A program made the translations under genes and the position numbers. Shown here one piece after another: positions 33,803 to 46,459 of a DNA stretch of 64,000 bases (position 1 is the stretch's first letter; each line of letters opens with the position of its first letter). This DNA comes from JAWKVD01 sp041398225 (GTDB lineage Bacteria; Pseudomonadota; Alphaproteobacteria; Caulobacterales; Hyphomonadaceae), in assembly GCA_041398225.1 (NCBI GenBank), contig JAWKVD010000012.1, forward strand, positions 1-64,000. Direction: 5' to 3'. Below the pieces are notes generated by a model that searched no databases, was not told the origin of the DNA, and saw only the letters and a program-made list of their open reading frames with translations.

Positions 33803-34183
33803 ATGGGCGCCGCCGTCCTTCGCGTTCTGATCGGACTTGCAGGCGTTCTCGCCCTGCTGGTCGCCGCCCGCACCTGGATGGCGCCGGAAGCGATGGGCGC
33901 CCAGCTCGGCCTCTCCGGAGACGGGCCGCTCGGTCTGGCCAGCCTGCGGGCGGACATTGGCGGGTTCTTCGCCGCCGGGGGCGCGTTCGCGCTCGCCGCC
34001 GCGATCCGCAACCAAGCGCGTCTGCTGACGCCGCCTCTGGTCCTGCTGTCCATCGCGCTCTGCGGACGCCTCCTGTCGTTCGCGCTCAACGGAACGGATG
34101 CGGCCAGCCTGCCGCCCGCCGCGATCGAGGCCGTTCTCGTGCTTCTTTTCGGCATCGGACGGCGCGTCCTCCCGGCCCGCTAG
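33803..34183 (+). CDS. DUF4345 family small membrane protein
   Basis: 126 residues with four hydrophobic segments (VLRVLIGLAGVLALLVA, IGGFFAAGGAFALAAAI, LTPPLVLLSIALCG, AAIEAVLVLLFGIG). The conserved PEAMGAQLGL... LASLRADIGG stretch is typical of DUF4345, whose function is unknown. GGAG at 33792-33795 supports ATG 33803. It is divergent from the membrane-anchored sulfatase and shares its operator region. Confidence 0.8.
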   Translation: MGAAVLRVLIGLAGVLALLVAARTWMAPEAMGAQLGLSGDGPLGLASLRADIGGFFAAGGAFALAAAIRNQARLLTPPLVLLSIALCGRLLSFALNGTDAASLPPAAIEAVLVLLFGIGRRVLPAR

Positions 34184-34325
34184 CCATCCCTGAAGGTCGC
34201 CGGCCTCGCAAGCGACGCTGCAACCGCTCGTGTTTGCCGCCGAAAAGGCGGCTATACTGAATCGGTCGCGGCGCTCGTCCCGGCATCGGCCAGCACCCGC
34301 CAGCACCAGAAGGAAGACACGCCCC

Positions 34326-35024
34326 ATGAAACGCATCTTCATTCTCGCGAGCCTGTTGATCTCCGCCGCCGGCGCCGTCGCGCAGGAAGCCCCCATCGAC
34401 GACGCCAGCCCGACGCCTCCGCAGTGGACCGGCCCGCAGGTGACGCTGCAAACCACGATGGGCGATATCGTCATCACGCTGGATACCGTCGGCGCGCCCA
34501 AGACGGCGGCGCAGTTCGCGGGTCTCGTCGAGACCGGGCATTACGACGGCGCCGCCTTCTATCGCATCGAACCCGGCTACCTCATCCAGCTCGGCGACCT
34601 CGACGCGAAGGGCGATTATCGCGCGCCGAAGCTTCCCGAGATTCCGCTCGAAACCGAAACCAACAAGCACACGCGCGGCGCCGTGGCGCTGGCCCACGCC
34701 GAGGAGCCCGACAGCGGGCAGTCGACCTTCTACATCGACCTGGCCGAGAACGCGCACCTCAACGCCGACCGCGACGCTCCGCCGAACACCACCGGCTACG
34801 CCGTCTTCGGCCATGTCACCGGCGGCATGGACGTGGTCGAGGCCATTTCGACGGTCGAACTCGATCCCGAAGGGGGGCCCTTTCCCGGCGCCTTGCCCAA
34901 GGTTCCGGTGGTCGTGACCAAGGCGTTCCTCGCCCCCGCGCCGGAAACGCCCGCGCCGCCGCCTGAAGCGGAAGCGGTAGAGCCCGCGTCAAAGACGACG
35001 CCGGAACCGGCGCCGGCGCCCTAG
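34326..35024 (+). CDS. Secreted cyclophilin-type peptidyl-prolyl isomerase
   Basis: 232 residues. The signal peptide ends at SAAGAVAQ. The cyclophilin domain runs from VTLQTTMGDIVITLD to about residue 195, with AFYRIEPGYLIQLGD (the FHR-type active segment, here Y-R), QSTFYIDL (the QFFI position) and YAVFGHVTGGMDVVE. The His/Phe of the classic FHR motif is altered, as in several bacterial secreted cyclophilins. A Pro/Ala-rich acidic tail of about 35 residues ends the protein. It acts in periplasmic protein folding and appears monocistronic. Confidence 0.9.
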   Translation: MKRIFILASLLISAAGAVAQEAPIDDASPTPPQWTGPQVTLQTTMGDIVITLDTVGAPKTAAQFAGLVETGHYDGAAFYRIEPGYLIQLGDLDAKGDYRAPKLPEIPLETETNKHTRGAVALAHAEEPDSGQSTFYIDLAENAHLNADRDAPPNTTGYAVFGHVTGGMDVVEAISTVELDPEGGPFPGALPKVPVVVTKAFLAPAPETPAPPPEAEAVEPASKTTPEPAPAP

Positions 35025-35033
35025 CCCGCGCGC

Positions 35034-36812
35034 CTACTGGTTCCAGCTCGCGATCAGCGTGTCGTAGTCGATGGTCTCCGGAGCCGGGTCCTCATTGGCC
35101 AGCTTGGCCTTGGGAGCGCCCGGCCGGTCGAACCACACTTGCGGGTCTTCTTCCGGGTTCAGCTTGGGACCGAGTTCGCCCTGAACGCCCGCGCGCTCCA
35201 GACGTTCGAGCACCGATTCCTGCGCGGCGCACAGCGCGTCCATCGCCTGCTGGGGCGTCTTGGCGCCCGAAGCCGCGTCGCCGATGTTCTGCCACCACAG
35301 CTGGGCGAGCTTGGGATAGTCCGGCACGTTGGTGCCGGTGGGCGACCACTGCACCCGCGCCGGGCTGCGATAGAACTCGATCAGTCCGCCCAGCTTCGGC
35401 GCGCGTTCGGTGAAGCTCGGGTCCTGGATCGTGCTCTCGCGAATGAAGGTCAGGCCGGTGTGGGACTTCTTGAGGTCCACCGTCTTGGAGGTCACGAACT
35501 GGGCGTAGAGCCATGCGGCCTGCGCCCGCGTCGCCGGCGTCGACTTCATCAGCGTCCACGATCCGGCGTCCTGATAGCCGAGCTTCTGTCCGGGCTCCCA
35601 GTAGGCGCCGTGAGGCGACGGCGCCACGCGCCATTTCGGCGTGCCGTCGGCGTTCACCACGGCGATGCCGGGCTTCACCATGTCGGCGGTGAAGGTGGTG
35701 TACCAGAAGATCTGCTGGGCGATGTCGCCCTGCGCCGGCACCGGCCCGGACTCGGAGAAGGTCATCCCCTGCGCCTGCGGCGGCGCATACTTCTTCAGCC
35801 ACTCAAGGTATTTGGCGATCGCATAGACCGCCGCGGGACCGTTGGTGTCGCCGCCGCGCGCCACGCACGAGCCGACCGGCTGGGAGGTCTCGTTGACGCG
35901 AATGCCCCACTCGTCCACCGGCAGACCGTTGGGCTCGCCCTTGTCGCCGCTGCCGGCCATGGACAGCCAGGCGTCGGTGAACCGCCATCCCAGGCTGGGG
36001 TCCTTCTTGCCATAGTCCATATGGCCGAACACCTGCACGCCGTCCTCGGTGCGCCCGGTGAAGAACTCCGCGATGTCCTCATAGGCCGACCAGTTGACCG
36101 GAACGCCGAGGTCGTAGCCGTAGCGCGCCTTGAAGTCGGCCTTGTTCTTCGGATCGGTGAACCAGTCATAACGGAACCAGTAGAGGTTCGCGAACTGCTG
36201 ATCGGGAAGCTGATAGAGCTTGCCGTCCGGGCCGGTCGTGAAGGCCGCGCCGATGAAGTCCGCAAGGTCGAGCGTCGGGCTGGTGACGTCCTTGCCTTCG
36301 CCCGCCATCCAGTCGGTCAGGTTGCGCACCTGCTGATAGCGCCAGTGCGTGCCGATCAGATCGCTGTCGTTGACATAGGCGTCGTAGATGTTCTCGCCGG
36401 ACTGCATCTGCGTCTGCAGCTTCTCGACGACATCGCCCTCGCCGATCAGGTCGTGCGTGACCTTGATGCCGGTGATCGCGGAGAACGCCGGCGCCAGAAC
36501 CTTCGATTCGTATTCATGCGTCGCGATGGTTTCTGAGACGACCTTGATCTCCATGCCCTGATAGGGCGCGGCCGCCTGCGCGAACCAGTTCATCTCCGCT
36601 TCCTGCGAGGCGCGGTCGAGAACCGACAGGCCGCCGATTTCGCCGTCCAGGAACTTCGCGATCTCCGTCGCAGCGTTCGGGTTCGGCGCGCGGTTCGGAT
36701 CGATCTGGTTCGCCGTGTCCGCGCCCTTGTCGCCGCAGGCCGACAGACCGATCGCCAGACACGCCGCCAGCGCCATCGCGCCGGCCCTAACGGACCGCTT
36801 GTACGACATCAT
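35034..36812 (-). CDS. glpV: Glycerol-type ABC transporter substrate-binding lipoprotein (GlpV-like)
   Basis: 592 residues from ATG 36812 (a second ATG follows at once), with GGGAGGAA upstream. The lipoprotein signal ends LSAC. The rest is an extracellular solute-binding protein (YQGMEIKVVSETIATHEYES, LIGTHWRYQQVRNLTDW, GFVTS-like hinge regions), with C-terminal VWFDRPGAPKAKL. Length and gene order (two ATPases, two permeases, a DUF2160 protein, then the binding protein) match the Rhizobium GlpSTPQUV glycerol importer. Sugar or polyol binding is the alternative. Confidence 0.85.
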   Translation of the reverse strand: MMSYKRSVRAGAMALAACLAIGLSACGDKGADTANQIDPNRAPNPNAATEIAKFLDGEIGGLSVLDRASQEAEMNWFAQAAAPYQGMEIKVVSETIATHEYESKVLAPAFSAITGIKVTHDLIGEGDVVEKLQTQMQSGENIYDAYVNDSDLIGTHWRYQQVRNLTDWMAGEGKDVTSPTLDLADFIGAAFTTGPDGKLYQLPDQQFANLYWFRYDWFTDPKNKADFKARYGYDLGVPVNWSAYEDIAEFFTGRTEDGVQVFGHMDYGKKDPSLGWRFTDAWLSMAGSGDKGEPNGLPVDEWGIRVNETSQPVGSCVARGGDTNGPAAVYAIAKYLEWLKKYAPPQAQGMTFSESGPVPAQGDIAQQIFWYTTFTADMVKPGIAVVNADGTPKWRVAPSPHGAYWEPGQKLGYQDAGSWTLMKSTPATRAQAAWLYAQFVTSKTVDLKKSHTGLTFIRESTIQDPSFTERAPKLGGLIEFYRSPARVQWSPTGTNVPDYPKLAQLWWQNIGDAASGAKTPQQAMDALCAAQESVLERLERAGVQGELGPKLNPEEDPQVWFDRPGAPKAKLANEDPAPETIDYDTLIASWNQ

Positions 36813-36859
36813 ATATTCCTCCCGCAGACGCGGGCTTCCTCGGCCCGTCGCTGTACGTC

Positions 36860-37141
36860 TCATACAAACCGGAAAACCAGCGCCGCGTAAACCAGCGAAA
36901 CGATGCTGGCGATCCACAGCGGGGCCGCTTCGGGCGCCAGTCCCAGCCACGCAAGATGGATGAAGGCGGCGCCGATCAGGCTCAGGAACAGCCGGTCGCC
37001 GCGCTGCATGGGCAGGCCCAGCAGGCCGACGCGCGGCGGCGGCGACGGGCGCCACGCCTGCAACAGTCCCATCACCACCAGCAATATCGCGATGCCGCCG
37101 AAGAACAGGCCGGTCGGCAGGGTCCAGGCCATCCACGCCAT
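36860..37141 (-). CDS. glpU: DUF2160 small membrane protein (GlpU-like)
   Basis: 93 residues with three hydrophobic segments (GLFFGGIAILLVVMGLLQ, DRLFLSLIGAAFIHLAW, LWIASIVSLVYAALVFRF). The PPPRVGLLGLPMQRGDRLFL stretch is characteristic of DUF2160. In Rhizobium the homologue GlpU is part of the glycerol ABC system. It lies between the second permease gene and glpV, each gap short, in the same operon. Confidence 0.85.
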   Translation of the reverse strand: MAWMAWTLPTGLFFGGIAILLVVMGLLQAWRPSPPPRVGLLGLPMQRGDRLFLSLIGAAFIHLAWLGLAPEAAPLWIASIVSLVYAALVFRFV

Positions 37142-37150
37142 CGGCTTCTC

Positions 37151-38834
<1,684 letters not shown>

Positions 38835-38838
<4 letters not shown>

Positions 38839-39911
38839 GCCCCGTCCTCCAGAAACGGAACGCGCCTTCCGCCGACATAGACATGCGTGCGCGCCGGATC
38901 GAAGCTCACATGCGCGTCCGCCGGGATCGCGCCGCCCTCGGGCGTCAGCGCGACGAGCGGGCGCCCCTCCAGCTGCATCCGCACGATGGTGAAGCGGCCG
39001 GTGTCCTCCAGCCGCGTGACCTGCACCGGCAGGCCCGAACCCTGCAGCGTCACCGCTTCGGGCCGCACGCCGATCTCCACCTCGCCGCGCACGGCGGGCG
39101 GCAGGGTTCCGCCCAACTCGATCTCGCGCCCGCCGATCCGCGCGGTGCGGCCCTCGGCCAGCGCCGGGATCACGTTCATCCCCGGCGAACCGATGAAATA
39201 GCCCACGAAGGTGCTTTCCGGGCGCTCGAACAGGTCGGCGGGTTCGCCCACCTGCAGGATCTCGCCATTGTTCATCACCACCACGCGGTCGGCGAAGGTC
39301 AGCGCTTCGGTCTGGTCGTGCGTCACATAAATCATCGTCCGGCGGCTGCGCGTGTGCAGCGCGCGAAGCTGCGTGCGCAGCTCCCATTTCAGCGCCGGAT
39401 CGATCACCGTCAGCGGTTCGTCGAACAGGATCGCGGCCACGTCGTCGCGCACCAGCCCGCGCCCCAGCGAGACCTTCTGCTTCAGCTCGGCCGACAGGTT
39501 GCGCGCGCGATTGTCGGCGACGTGCGCCAGACCGATGACGTCGAGAATCTCGTCCACCCGCGCCTTCAGCGCCGCGCCCTTCACGCCCCGGTTGCGAAGC
39601 GGAAAGGCGATGTTCTCGCGAACGCTCATCGTGTCGTAGACGACCGGGAACTGGAACACCTGCGCCACGTTGCGCCTGTCGGCGGGAAGTCCGGTCACGT
39701 CCTCGCCGTCGAACAGAACGCGCCCCTTGGAGGGCGTGACGAGGCCCGAGAGAATGTTCAACAGCGTGGTCTTGCCGCAGCCGGACGGGCCGAGCAGCGC
39801 GAACGCGCCGCCGTCCTCAAGGTCGAGATCGACGCCCTTCAGGGCGTAGCCGGCGGCCTCGGTTCCGGCGCCGTAGGTGTGCCTCACGGCGTCAAGCAGA
39901 ATGCGCGCCAT
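38835..39911 (-). CDS. glpT: ABC transporter ATPase (GlpT-like)
   Basis: 358 residues from ATG 39911, 2 bp after the previous stop. Walker A is LLGPSGCGKTTLL, Walker B is AAILFDEPLTVID, and the H-loop is YVTHDQTEA. The signature region reads LSAELKQKVSLGRGL instead of LSGGQ, a divergence also known from this transporter family. The C-terminal TOBE/MalK regulatory domain is present (IGVRPEAVTL). The two non-identical ATPases likely act as a heterodimer with one degenerate composite site. Confidence 0.88.
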
Positions 39912-39913
39912 GC

Positions 39914-40900
39914 TCAGCCCCTCCGCCCGGCGGCGTCGAAGCGCATCAGGTGCTCTTCGCCGACATGCACCGGCATCCGCGTTCCCGGCTGATAGGCGCG
40001 AACGCCATGCAGCAACATCACCCATCGCCGCCCGTTCATGTCGAGGTGCACGAACGTCTCCGACCCGGTTATCTCGATCGAGGTCACGGTCACGTCGAAC
40101 CCGGTTTCGCCCTCGCCGGCTTCGCCCGGTTGCAGGTGATGCCCCCTGAAGGCGGTCAACCCCGCTCCGCCCGGCCCGGGCAGCGTGTTCAGCGGCGGGT
40201 CCGAACAGACTTCGGCCGCCTCGATGTTCTGTGGCGCGCGATAGACGTCCTGCGCCGGACCGAATTGCGCCAGCCGTCCTTCCTTCAGCGCCGCCGTCGC
40301 GCCTCCGATCGACAGCGCCTCGGCCGGTTCGCTGGTGGCGTAGACCAGCACCGCGCCCTGTTCGGAGAGAATCCCCGGCAGTTCGGCCCGCAGCTCCTCG
40401 CGCAGCTTGAAGTCGAGATTGGCCAGCGGCTCGTCGAGCAGAACGAGGTCCGCCTTCTTCACGATCGCCCGCGCGATCGCGACCCGCTGTTGCTGACCGC
40501 CGGACAGCTCCGCCGGCTTCCGGTCCAGAAAGGCGTCGATGCGCAACTGGCGCGCCGCCCGTTCGACCTCGGCGCGGATGTCCTCGCGCCCCAGCCCCCG
40601 CACCTTCAACGGCGAGGCGATGTTCTCGAACACGGTGTATTGCGGGTAGTTGATGAACGACTGATAGACCATCGCCACGTTGCGTTTACGCGGGGTCACG
40701 TCGGTGATGTCCACGCCGTTGAGACATATCCGTCCCGAACTCGGCTTCTCCAGACCGGCGATGATCCGCAGCAGCGTCGTCTTTCCCGCGCCGGTCGCGC
40801 CCAGCAGCACGTTCGGGCGGTCGGCCGCCATCTCCATGGACATGCTGTGCAGGATCGGGGTCCCGGCGTGACTCAGGGCGACATCCTCGATCGACAGCAC
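39914..40900 (-). CDS. glpS: ABC transporter ATPase (GlpS-like)
   Basis: 328 residues from GTG 40900, with GGGAGG about 8 bp upstream. Walker A is LLGATGAGKTTLLRI, signature LSGGQQQRVAIARA, Walker B LVLLDEPLAN. The H-loop region reads YATSEPAEA, lacking the usual His, so this subunit is likely impaired in one catalytic role and complements its partner, which keeps TH but has a changed signature. First gene of the six-gene operon. A possible leftward promoter (TTGACG at 41012-41007, minus strand) lies upstream. Confidence 0.88.
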   Translation of the reverse strand: MLSIEDVALSHAGTPILHSMSMEMAADRPNVLLGATGAGKTTLLRIIAGLEKPSSGRICLNGVDITDVTPRKRNVAMVYQSFINYPQYTVFENIASPLKVRGLGREDIRAEVERAARQLRIDAFLDRKPAELSGGQQQRVAIARAIVKKADLVLLDEPLANLDFKLREELRAELPGILSEQGAVLVYATSEPAEALSIGGATAALKEGRLAQFGPAQDVYRAPQNIEAAEVCSDPPLNTLPGPGGAGLTAFRGHHLQPGEAGEGETGFDVTVTSIEITGSETFVHLDMNGRRWVMLLHGVRAYQPGTRMPVHVGEEHLMRFDAAGRRG

Positions 40901-41065
40901 GCTTGCGCAACCTCCCTCGGGTGTCTGTATGTCGTCATGCCTGCGGCGTCCCCGTCGCCCCGGCCTGCGCACCCTGTTGCGACCACATTCCAGTCTCCGT
41001 CGCGGGCGTCAATCCGTCGAAGCGATTGCGCCGTTGAAACAACTAGGCCGACGAAATGACCGCGC

Positions 41066-42472
41066 TCAGGCCTTGAAGGCGTCCGCATAGGTCTGGCGCA
41101 GCACGTTCTTCTGCACCTTGCCCATGGCGTTGCGCGGAAGCTCGTTCACGAAGAAGACGCGCTTGGGCGTCTTGTAGGCGGCCAGCCGGGCGCGCGCCGC
41201 CGCGATGATCTCCGCCTCATCGCCGTTCCCGTGAATCACCGCCACGACGCCCTCGCCGAAATCGGGGTGCGGCACGCCGATCACCGCGCTCTCGGTCACG
41301 CCCGGAAGCTCGTCGATGACGTTCTCCACCTCTTTCGGATAGACGTTGTAGCCCCCGGAGATCACCAGGTCCTTGGCCCGTCCGGAGATCCACACGCGCC
41401 CGTCCGCATCGATCCGCCCGACATCGCCGGTGATGAACCAGCCGTCGGCGGTGAACTCCTCGGCGGTCTTCTCGGGCTTGCGCCAATAGCCGGCGAACAC
41501 GCTCGGTCCGCGTATCTGCAGCACCCCCGTCTCCTCGCCGCCGGCCACGCGGATCTCGACGCCGGGCAAGGGAAACCCGACCGAGGCGGGAATGCGCGCG
41601 CCGTCCAGCGGGTTGCTGGTGATGATCACCGCCTCGCTCATGCCGTAGCGCTCGAGAATGCGCTTGCCGGTCCGCGCCTCGAACGCCTCGAAGGTCGATT
41701 CAAGCAGCGGCGCCGATCCCGAGATGAACAGCCTCACGCCGTCCGCCAGCTCCCGCGTGAAGGCGGGATTGGCCAGCAGCCGCGTATAGAATGTCGGCAC
41801 GCCCATCATCACCGTCGATGCGCGCAGCCCCTCGACAACCTCCGCGTCGCTGAATTTCGGCAACCACACCATCGGCGCGCCGCTCAGGAAAGCGCAATGC
41901 ATCGCCACGAACAGGCCGTGCACGTGAAACACCGGCAGGGCGTGCAGCAGAACGTCGTCGGGCGTGAACCCCCATGCCGCGTGCAGCGACCGCGCGTTCA
42001 CCGCGAGATTGCCGTGGCTCAGCATCGCCCCTTTCGAAAGGCCGGTGGTGCCGCTGGTGTAGATGATCGAAGCGAGATCCTCGGCCGACCTCGGCTCGCA
42101 AGACGCGTCTGCGTCCGCCGTCTGCGCCTCCGCCATAAAGGCCTGCGCGTCGGTGACGAAAACCTTCGGCTCGCAATCCTTCAGGAAGTAGTCGATCTCG
42201 GATGCGGTGTAGGCCGAGTTCAGCGGCACGAACACCGCCCCCGCGCGCAACGCGCCGAGATAGATCATCACCGCTTCGACCGACTTCTCCGCCTGCAGGC
42301 ACACACGGTCGCCCGGCGTCACGCCCCTGGCGCGCAGGCAGGCGGCGACCCGTCCGGCCTGGCTGTCGAGTTCGCCATAGCTGACGGCCGGCTTGCCCGG
42401 CTGCATGAAGCACGCACCGGCTTCGCGTCCCGCCCAGCCCGCCGCCAGGACTTCGTAGAGATTCTCAGACAT
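41066..42472 (-). CDS. matB: Malonyl-CoA synthetase (MatB-like AMP-forming ligase)
   Basis: 468 residues from ATG 42472 (ATG 42484 adds four residues). The AMP-binding signature is IIYTSGTTGLSKGAML. A5-like FHVHGLFVAMHCAFLSGAPM, LERYGMSE, and ISGGYNVYPKEVENVIDELP closely track rhizobial MatB, and the C-terminal lysine lies in RNAMGKVQKN. It ligates malonate to CoA using ATP. It is on the same strand as the glycerol operon, 165 bp upstream; no malonate transporter or decarboxylase is adjacent. Confidence 0.88.
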   Translation of the reverse strand: MSENLYEVLAAGWAGREAGACFMQPGKPAVSYGELDSQAGRVAACLRARGVTPGDRVCLQAEKSVEAVMIYLGALRAGAVFVPLNSAYTASEIDYFLKDCEPKVFVTDAQAFMAEAQTADADASCEPRSAEDLASIIYTSGTTGLSKGAMLSHGNLAVNARSLHAAWGFTPDDVLLHALPVFHVHGLFVAMHCAFLSGAPMVWLPKFSDAEVVEGLRASTVMMGVPTFYTRLLANPAFTRELADGVRLFISGSAPLLESTFEAFEARTGKRILERYGMSEAVIITSNPLDGARIPASVGFPLPGVEIRVAGGEETGVLQIRGPSVFAGYWRKPEKTAEEFTADGWFITGDVGRIDADGRVWISGRAKDLVISGGYNVYPKEVENVIDELPGVTESAVIGVPHPDFGEGVVAVIHGNGDEAEIIAAARARLAAYKTPKRVFFVNELPRNAMGKVQKNVLRQTYADAFKA

Positions 42473-42659
42473 GCGATTGTTCATCCTGCGAGACGGGCTG
42501 CGAAACGGCGGAACGCGGACACGGCCAAGCCGTGCGCGCGGCGTCTGTTCTGTCAGGTCACACCCTTCGCGTCCACCAACCGCCCCGACTGCGCCGGGCG
42601 CGCCGAACCGCAAAGCGAACAGTTTGCCGCCGGTTTGAAACCGGCCAAGCCCGCCGGTC

Positions 42660-43958
42660 ATGACGTCCGCCATTCTCACCCAACGCCGCGCGCTGGCGCT
42701 CGCCTGGCCGATCACGCTGGCCCAGGCGGCGACCGCCACCACCGGCATTGTCGACACCGCCGTGATGGGCCGGTTCGGCGCGGCGGCGGATCTGGCCGCG
42801 GTCGGGATCGCCGCCGTGGTGTTCAACTTCCTCTATTGGGGCTTCGGCTTTCTCCGCATGGCGACCACCGGCCTCACCGCTCAGGCGGGCGGCGCCGGGG
42901 ACGCGACCGAGGTCGGCGCGGTCCTCAAGCGCGCGATGATCCTCGGCGCCGGGCTCGGCCTCCTCCTGCTTGCGACCTTCCCGCTGGCGTCGCGCAACGC
43001 GCTAGCGCTGTTTCACGCCGAAGCCGATGTCGAAGCCGGCGCCGCCAGCTATTTCTGGGCGCGCATCTGGGGGGCGCCCGCCGCGCTGATGGGGTTCGCC
43101 ATCACGGGATGGCTGATCGGCGCGGGCCGCACGCGCGCCCTGCTGGCCTTCCAGGTTGTGATGAACCTGGTCAATGGCGGTCTCGACTTCACCTTCGTCG
43201 CCTTCTGGGACTGGGGGCCTTTGGGCATCGGCGCCGGCACCGCCATCGCCGAGTGGGTCGCGCTGGGTTTCGGTCTCCTGATCGTGCGCAAGGATCTTCA
43301 GCCGCGCGTGCGGCTGTTCGATCGCGCGAAGCTCGCCGCGCTGTTCGGGGCCAATCTCAACATCATGGTGCGCACGCTGGCGCTGCTGTTCAGCTTCGCC
43401 TGGTTCATCAACTCCGGCGCACGGCAGGGAACCGCCCAGCTCGCCGGCAATGAAGTGCTGCTGCAGTTCATCGCCGTCTCGGCCTTCGTGCTCGACGCGT
43501 TCGCCTTCGTCGCGGAAAAGGAGACCGGCGCGGCCTTCGGCGCACGCGACCGGGCGCGCCTGATCCGCGCGATGCGCGTCACCAGCCAGCTTGCCGTCGT
43601 CTGCGGCCTCGCCTTCTCGCTGGCGTTCTGGTTCGGCGGTCCGGGCGTCATCGCGGCCTTCATCGCCGACCCGGACGCCAGAGCGGCGGCGCTGGCCTTT
43701 CTGCCGTTCTGCGCGGCGGTTCCGGCGATCGGCGTCGCGGCGTGGCAGCTCGACGGATTGTTTCTCGGCACCACGCAGGGCGCGGCGGTGCGCAACGCCG
43801 GACTTCTGGCGATGGCGGCCTATGTCGCCACCGACCTGCTTCTGGCGCCGCGTTTCGGAAACGCCGGCGTCTGGATCGCGTTCCTGCTCGGCTATCTCTA
43901 CCGGGCCCTCGCGCTCGCCGCTTACTGGCCGCGCCTCATGCGCGGCATGGCGAGCTGA
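42660..43958 (+). CDS. MATE family efflux transporter (DinF-like)
   Basis: 432 residues with 12 predicted helices. It starts AILTQRRALALAWPITLAQA and has the MATE features DTAVMGRFG and, mid-protein, GAGRTRALLAFQVVMNLVNG with WDWGPLGIGAGTAIAEW. It exports cationic or other small compounds in exchange for protons or sodium. It is divergent from matB, with about 190 bp between starts. Substrate unknown. Confidence 0.9.
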   Translation: MTSAILTQRRALALAWPITLAQAATATTGIVDTAVMGRFGAAADLAAVGIAAVVFNFLYWGFGFLRMATTGLTAQAGGAGDATEVGAVLKRAMILGAGLGLLLLATFPLASRNALALFHAEADVEAGAASYFWARIWGAPAALMGFAITGWLIGAGRTRALLAFQVVMNLVNGGLDFTFVAFWDWGPLGIGAGTAIAEWVALGFGLLIVRKDLQPRVRLFDRAKLAALFGANLNIMVRTLALLFSFAWFINSGARQGTAQLAGNEVLLQFIAVSAFVLDAFAFVAEKETGAAFGARDRARLIRAMRVTSQLAVVCGLAFSLAFWFGGPGVIAAFIADPDARAAALAFLPFCAAVPAIGVAAWQLDGLFLGTTQGAAVRNAGLLAMAAYVATDLLLAPRFGNAGVWIAFLLGYLYRALALAAYWPRLMRGMAS

Positions 43959-44041
43959 GCCGCTATCCTCCGCCTCGCCCTTGCGATAAATCCGCCTGCG
44001 TGGTGACGTCTCAAAAAAGACGACCACGAGGGAGAGACGCC

Positions 44042-45490
<1,449 letters not shown>

Positions 45491-45565
45491 CGCGCCCCGC
45501 CCGCGCCCGGCTCCAAAGCGCCGCTGATCCACCGTGCAATACCCGACGTACAGACAGGCAGACAG

Positions 45566-45593
45566 GGAGATGGCCCGCTCGCGAGTCATCTCC
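45566..45593 (+). terminator. Possible hairpin terminator after the VCBS gene
   Basis: GGAGATG and CATCTCC form a 7-bp stem around a 14-base loop, followed by TTT. It lies 75 bp after the VCBS stop. The stem is short and the T tract weak, so this is tentative. Confidence 0.35.
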
Positions 45594-45667
45594 TTTGTCC
45601 TGCAACACACCGCGCGACCGGACCAAAACGAGGAACTCAGCAACAATACAAGAGCAAGGAGAATACT

Positions 45668-45766
45668 ATGTGCGACGCAAGCAGCGCGGCCAGGTTACAG
45701 CTTTCATTCGATTGGCGAGGTGCAGCGTATGAGCCCGCCTCTATGGCACGAAGTCAGCCCGCATGA
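45668..45766 (+). CDS. Short reading frame with strong ribosome-binding site, possibly a gene remnant
   Basis: AAGGAG lies 7 bp before ATG 45668, yet the frame ends after 32 codons (MCDASSAARLQLSFDWRGA...) within sequence antisense to the next gene. It looks like the first part of a gene cut off when the accessory segment arrived, rather than a complete product. No family is recognised. Confidence 0.3.
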   Translation: MCDASSAARLQLSFDWRGAAYEPASMARSQPA

Positions 45767-46190
45767 GCGTAATCCGTTCAACGCGGTCAGAGTCTACGCC
45801 GTACTGAACATGGATCGAGTATCGGTCCTTAGCAAAACGATCCCAAGGCCCAAGCTTGCCGAGAACGGGATCATTCAGAACTCCTCCACTCTTTGCGGGA
45901 CGGCCAAGGCGTTTAAGAACCTCTCCTCGCCCAAATGAGAACGAAACATCTTGAAGGCCGTCTTTGTAACAGCGGGACTCATCACCAAACAGAATGATAC
46001 CCGCCACGTTGTCACCGTCGTCGCAAACGACATCCACGCCGTCCTGCGCGAATTCATAGTAGATACGCGGCGGCTCGGTTTCGTCCTCAAGAGACCTCTC
46101 TACAGCCCAGTCCATGAAGGGTTCAGTAGCTAGAATGGCGGAAACCGGAAGCCCCAAGTATGACGCTAGCGTTTCTGTTGTGAAGGTCAT
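45741..46190 (-). CDS. Hypothetical protein, immunity-protein-like
   Basis: 149 residues, acidic, soluble, no signal peptide. Low G+C relative to the flanks. The text YYEFAQDGVDVVCDDGDNVAGIILF and SFGRGEVLKRLGRPAKSGG has the character of small immunity proteins that follow polymorphic toxin C-termini, and its start overlaps (ATGA) the stop of an upstream toxin-tail-like frame (46187-46459). That arrangement, not a recognised domain, is the basis for the suggestion. Foreign origin is likely. Confidence 0.65.
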   Translation of the reverse strand: MTFTTETLASYLGLPVSAILATEPFMDWAVERSLEDETEPPRIYYEFAQDGVDVVCDDGDNVAGIILFGDESRCYKDGLQDVSFSFGRGEVLKRLGRPAKSGGVLNDPVLGKLGPWDRFAKDRYSIHVQYGVDSDRVERITLMRADFVP

Positions 46191-46459
46191 CGTTTTCTCA
46201 ATGCTTCGTTGATCATAGTCTTGATACGACTTTCTACAGCTCCCGCAGTCTGATAACTTGATTTAATCAAATCGAGCGTCTTCGCGCTTGTCGCCATGCG
46301 ACTGCTGCTTGAGCCAAAACGAGCCCGACGAAAAAATCGGCGAGAGTGACTTAACTTGTCAGCTCCGTTGGACGCGATCGACTGCAGCGTGTCGCCCGCG
46401 CCCGACCCCTGATTGTAGGAATTGATCGAATCAGTCGCGAGGTCGAAGTCCGCGCAAGA
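46187..46459 (-). pseudogene. Toxin-tail-like C-terminal fragment upstream of the immunity-like gene
   Basis: A 90-codon open stretch on the minus strand (begins after the TGA at 46462-46460, ends TGA 46189-46187) with no plausible start codon at its beginning. The product is polar and basic: DFDLATDSINSYNQGSGAGD, a Gly/Ser linker, KLSHSRRFFRRARFGSSSSR, then two amphipathic helices ending INEALRKR. Its stop overlaps the immunity-like gene start. It resembles a displaced C-terminal module lacking its carrier. It could also be the 3' end of an ordinary gene truncated by deletion. Confidence 0.5.
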
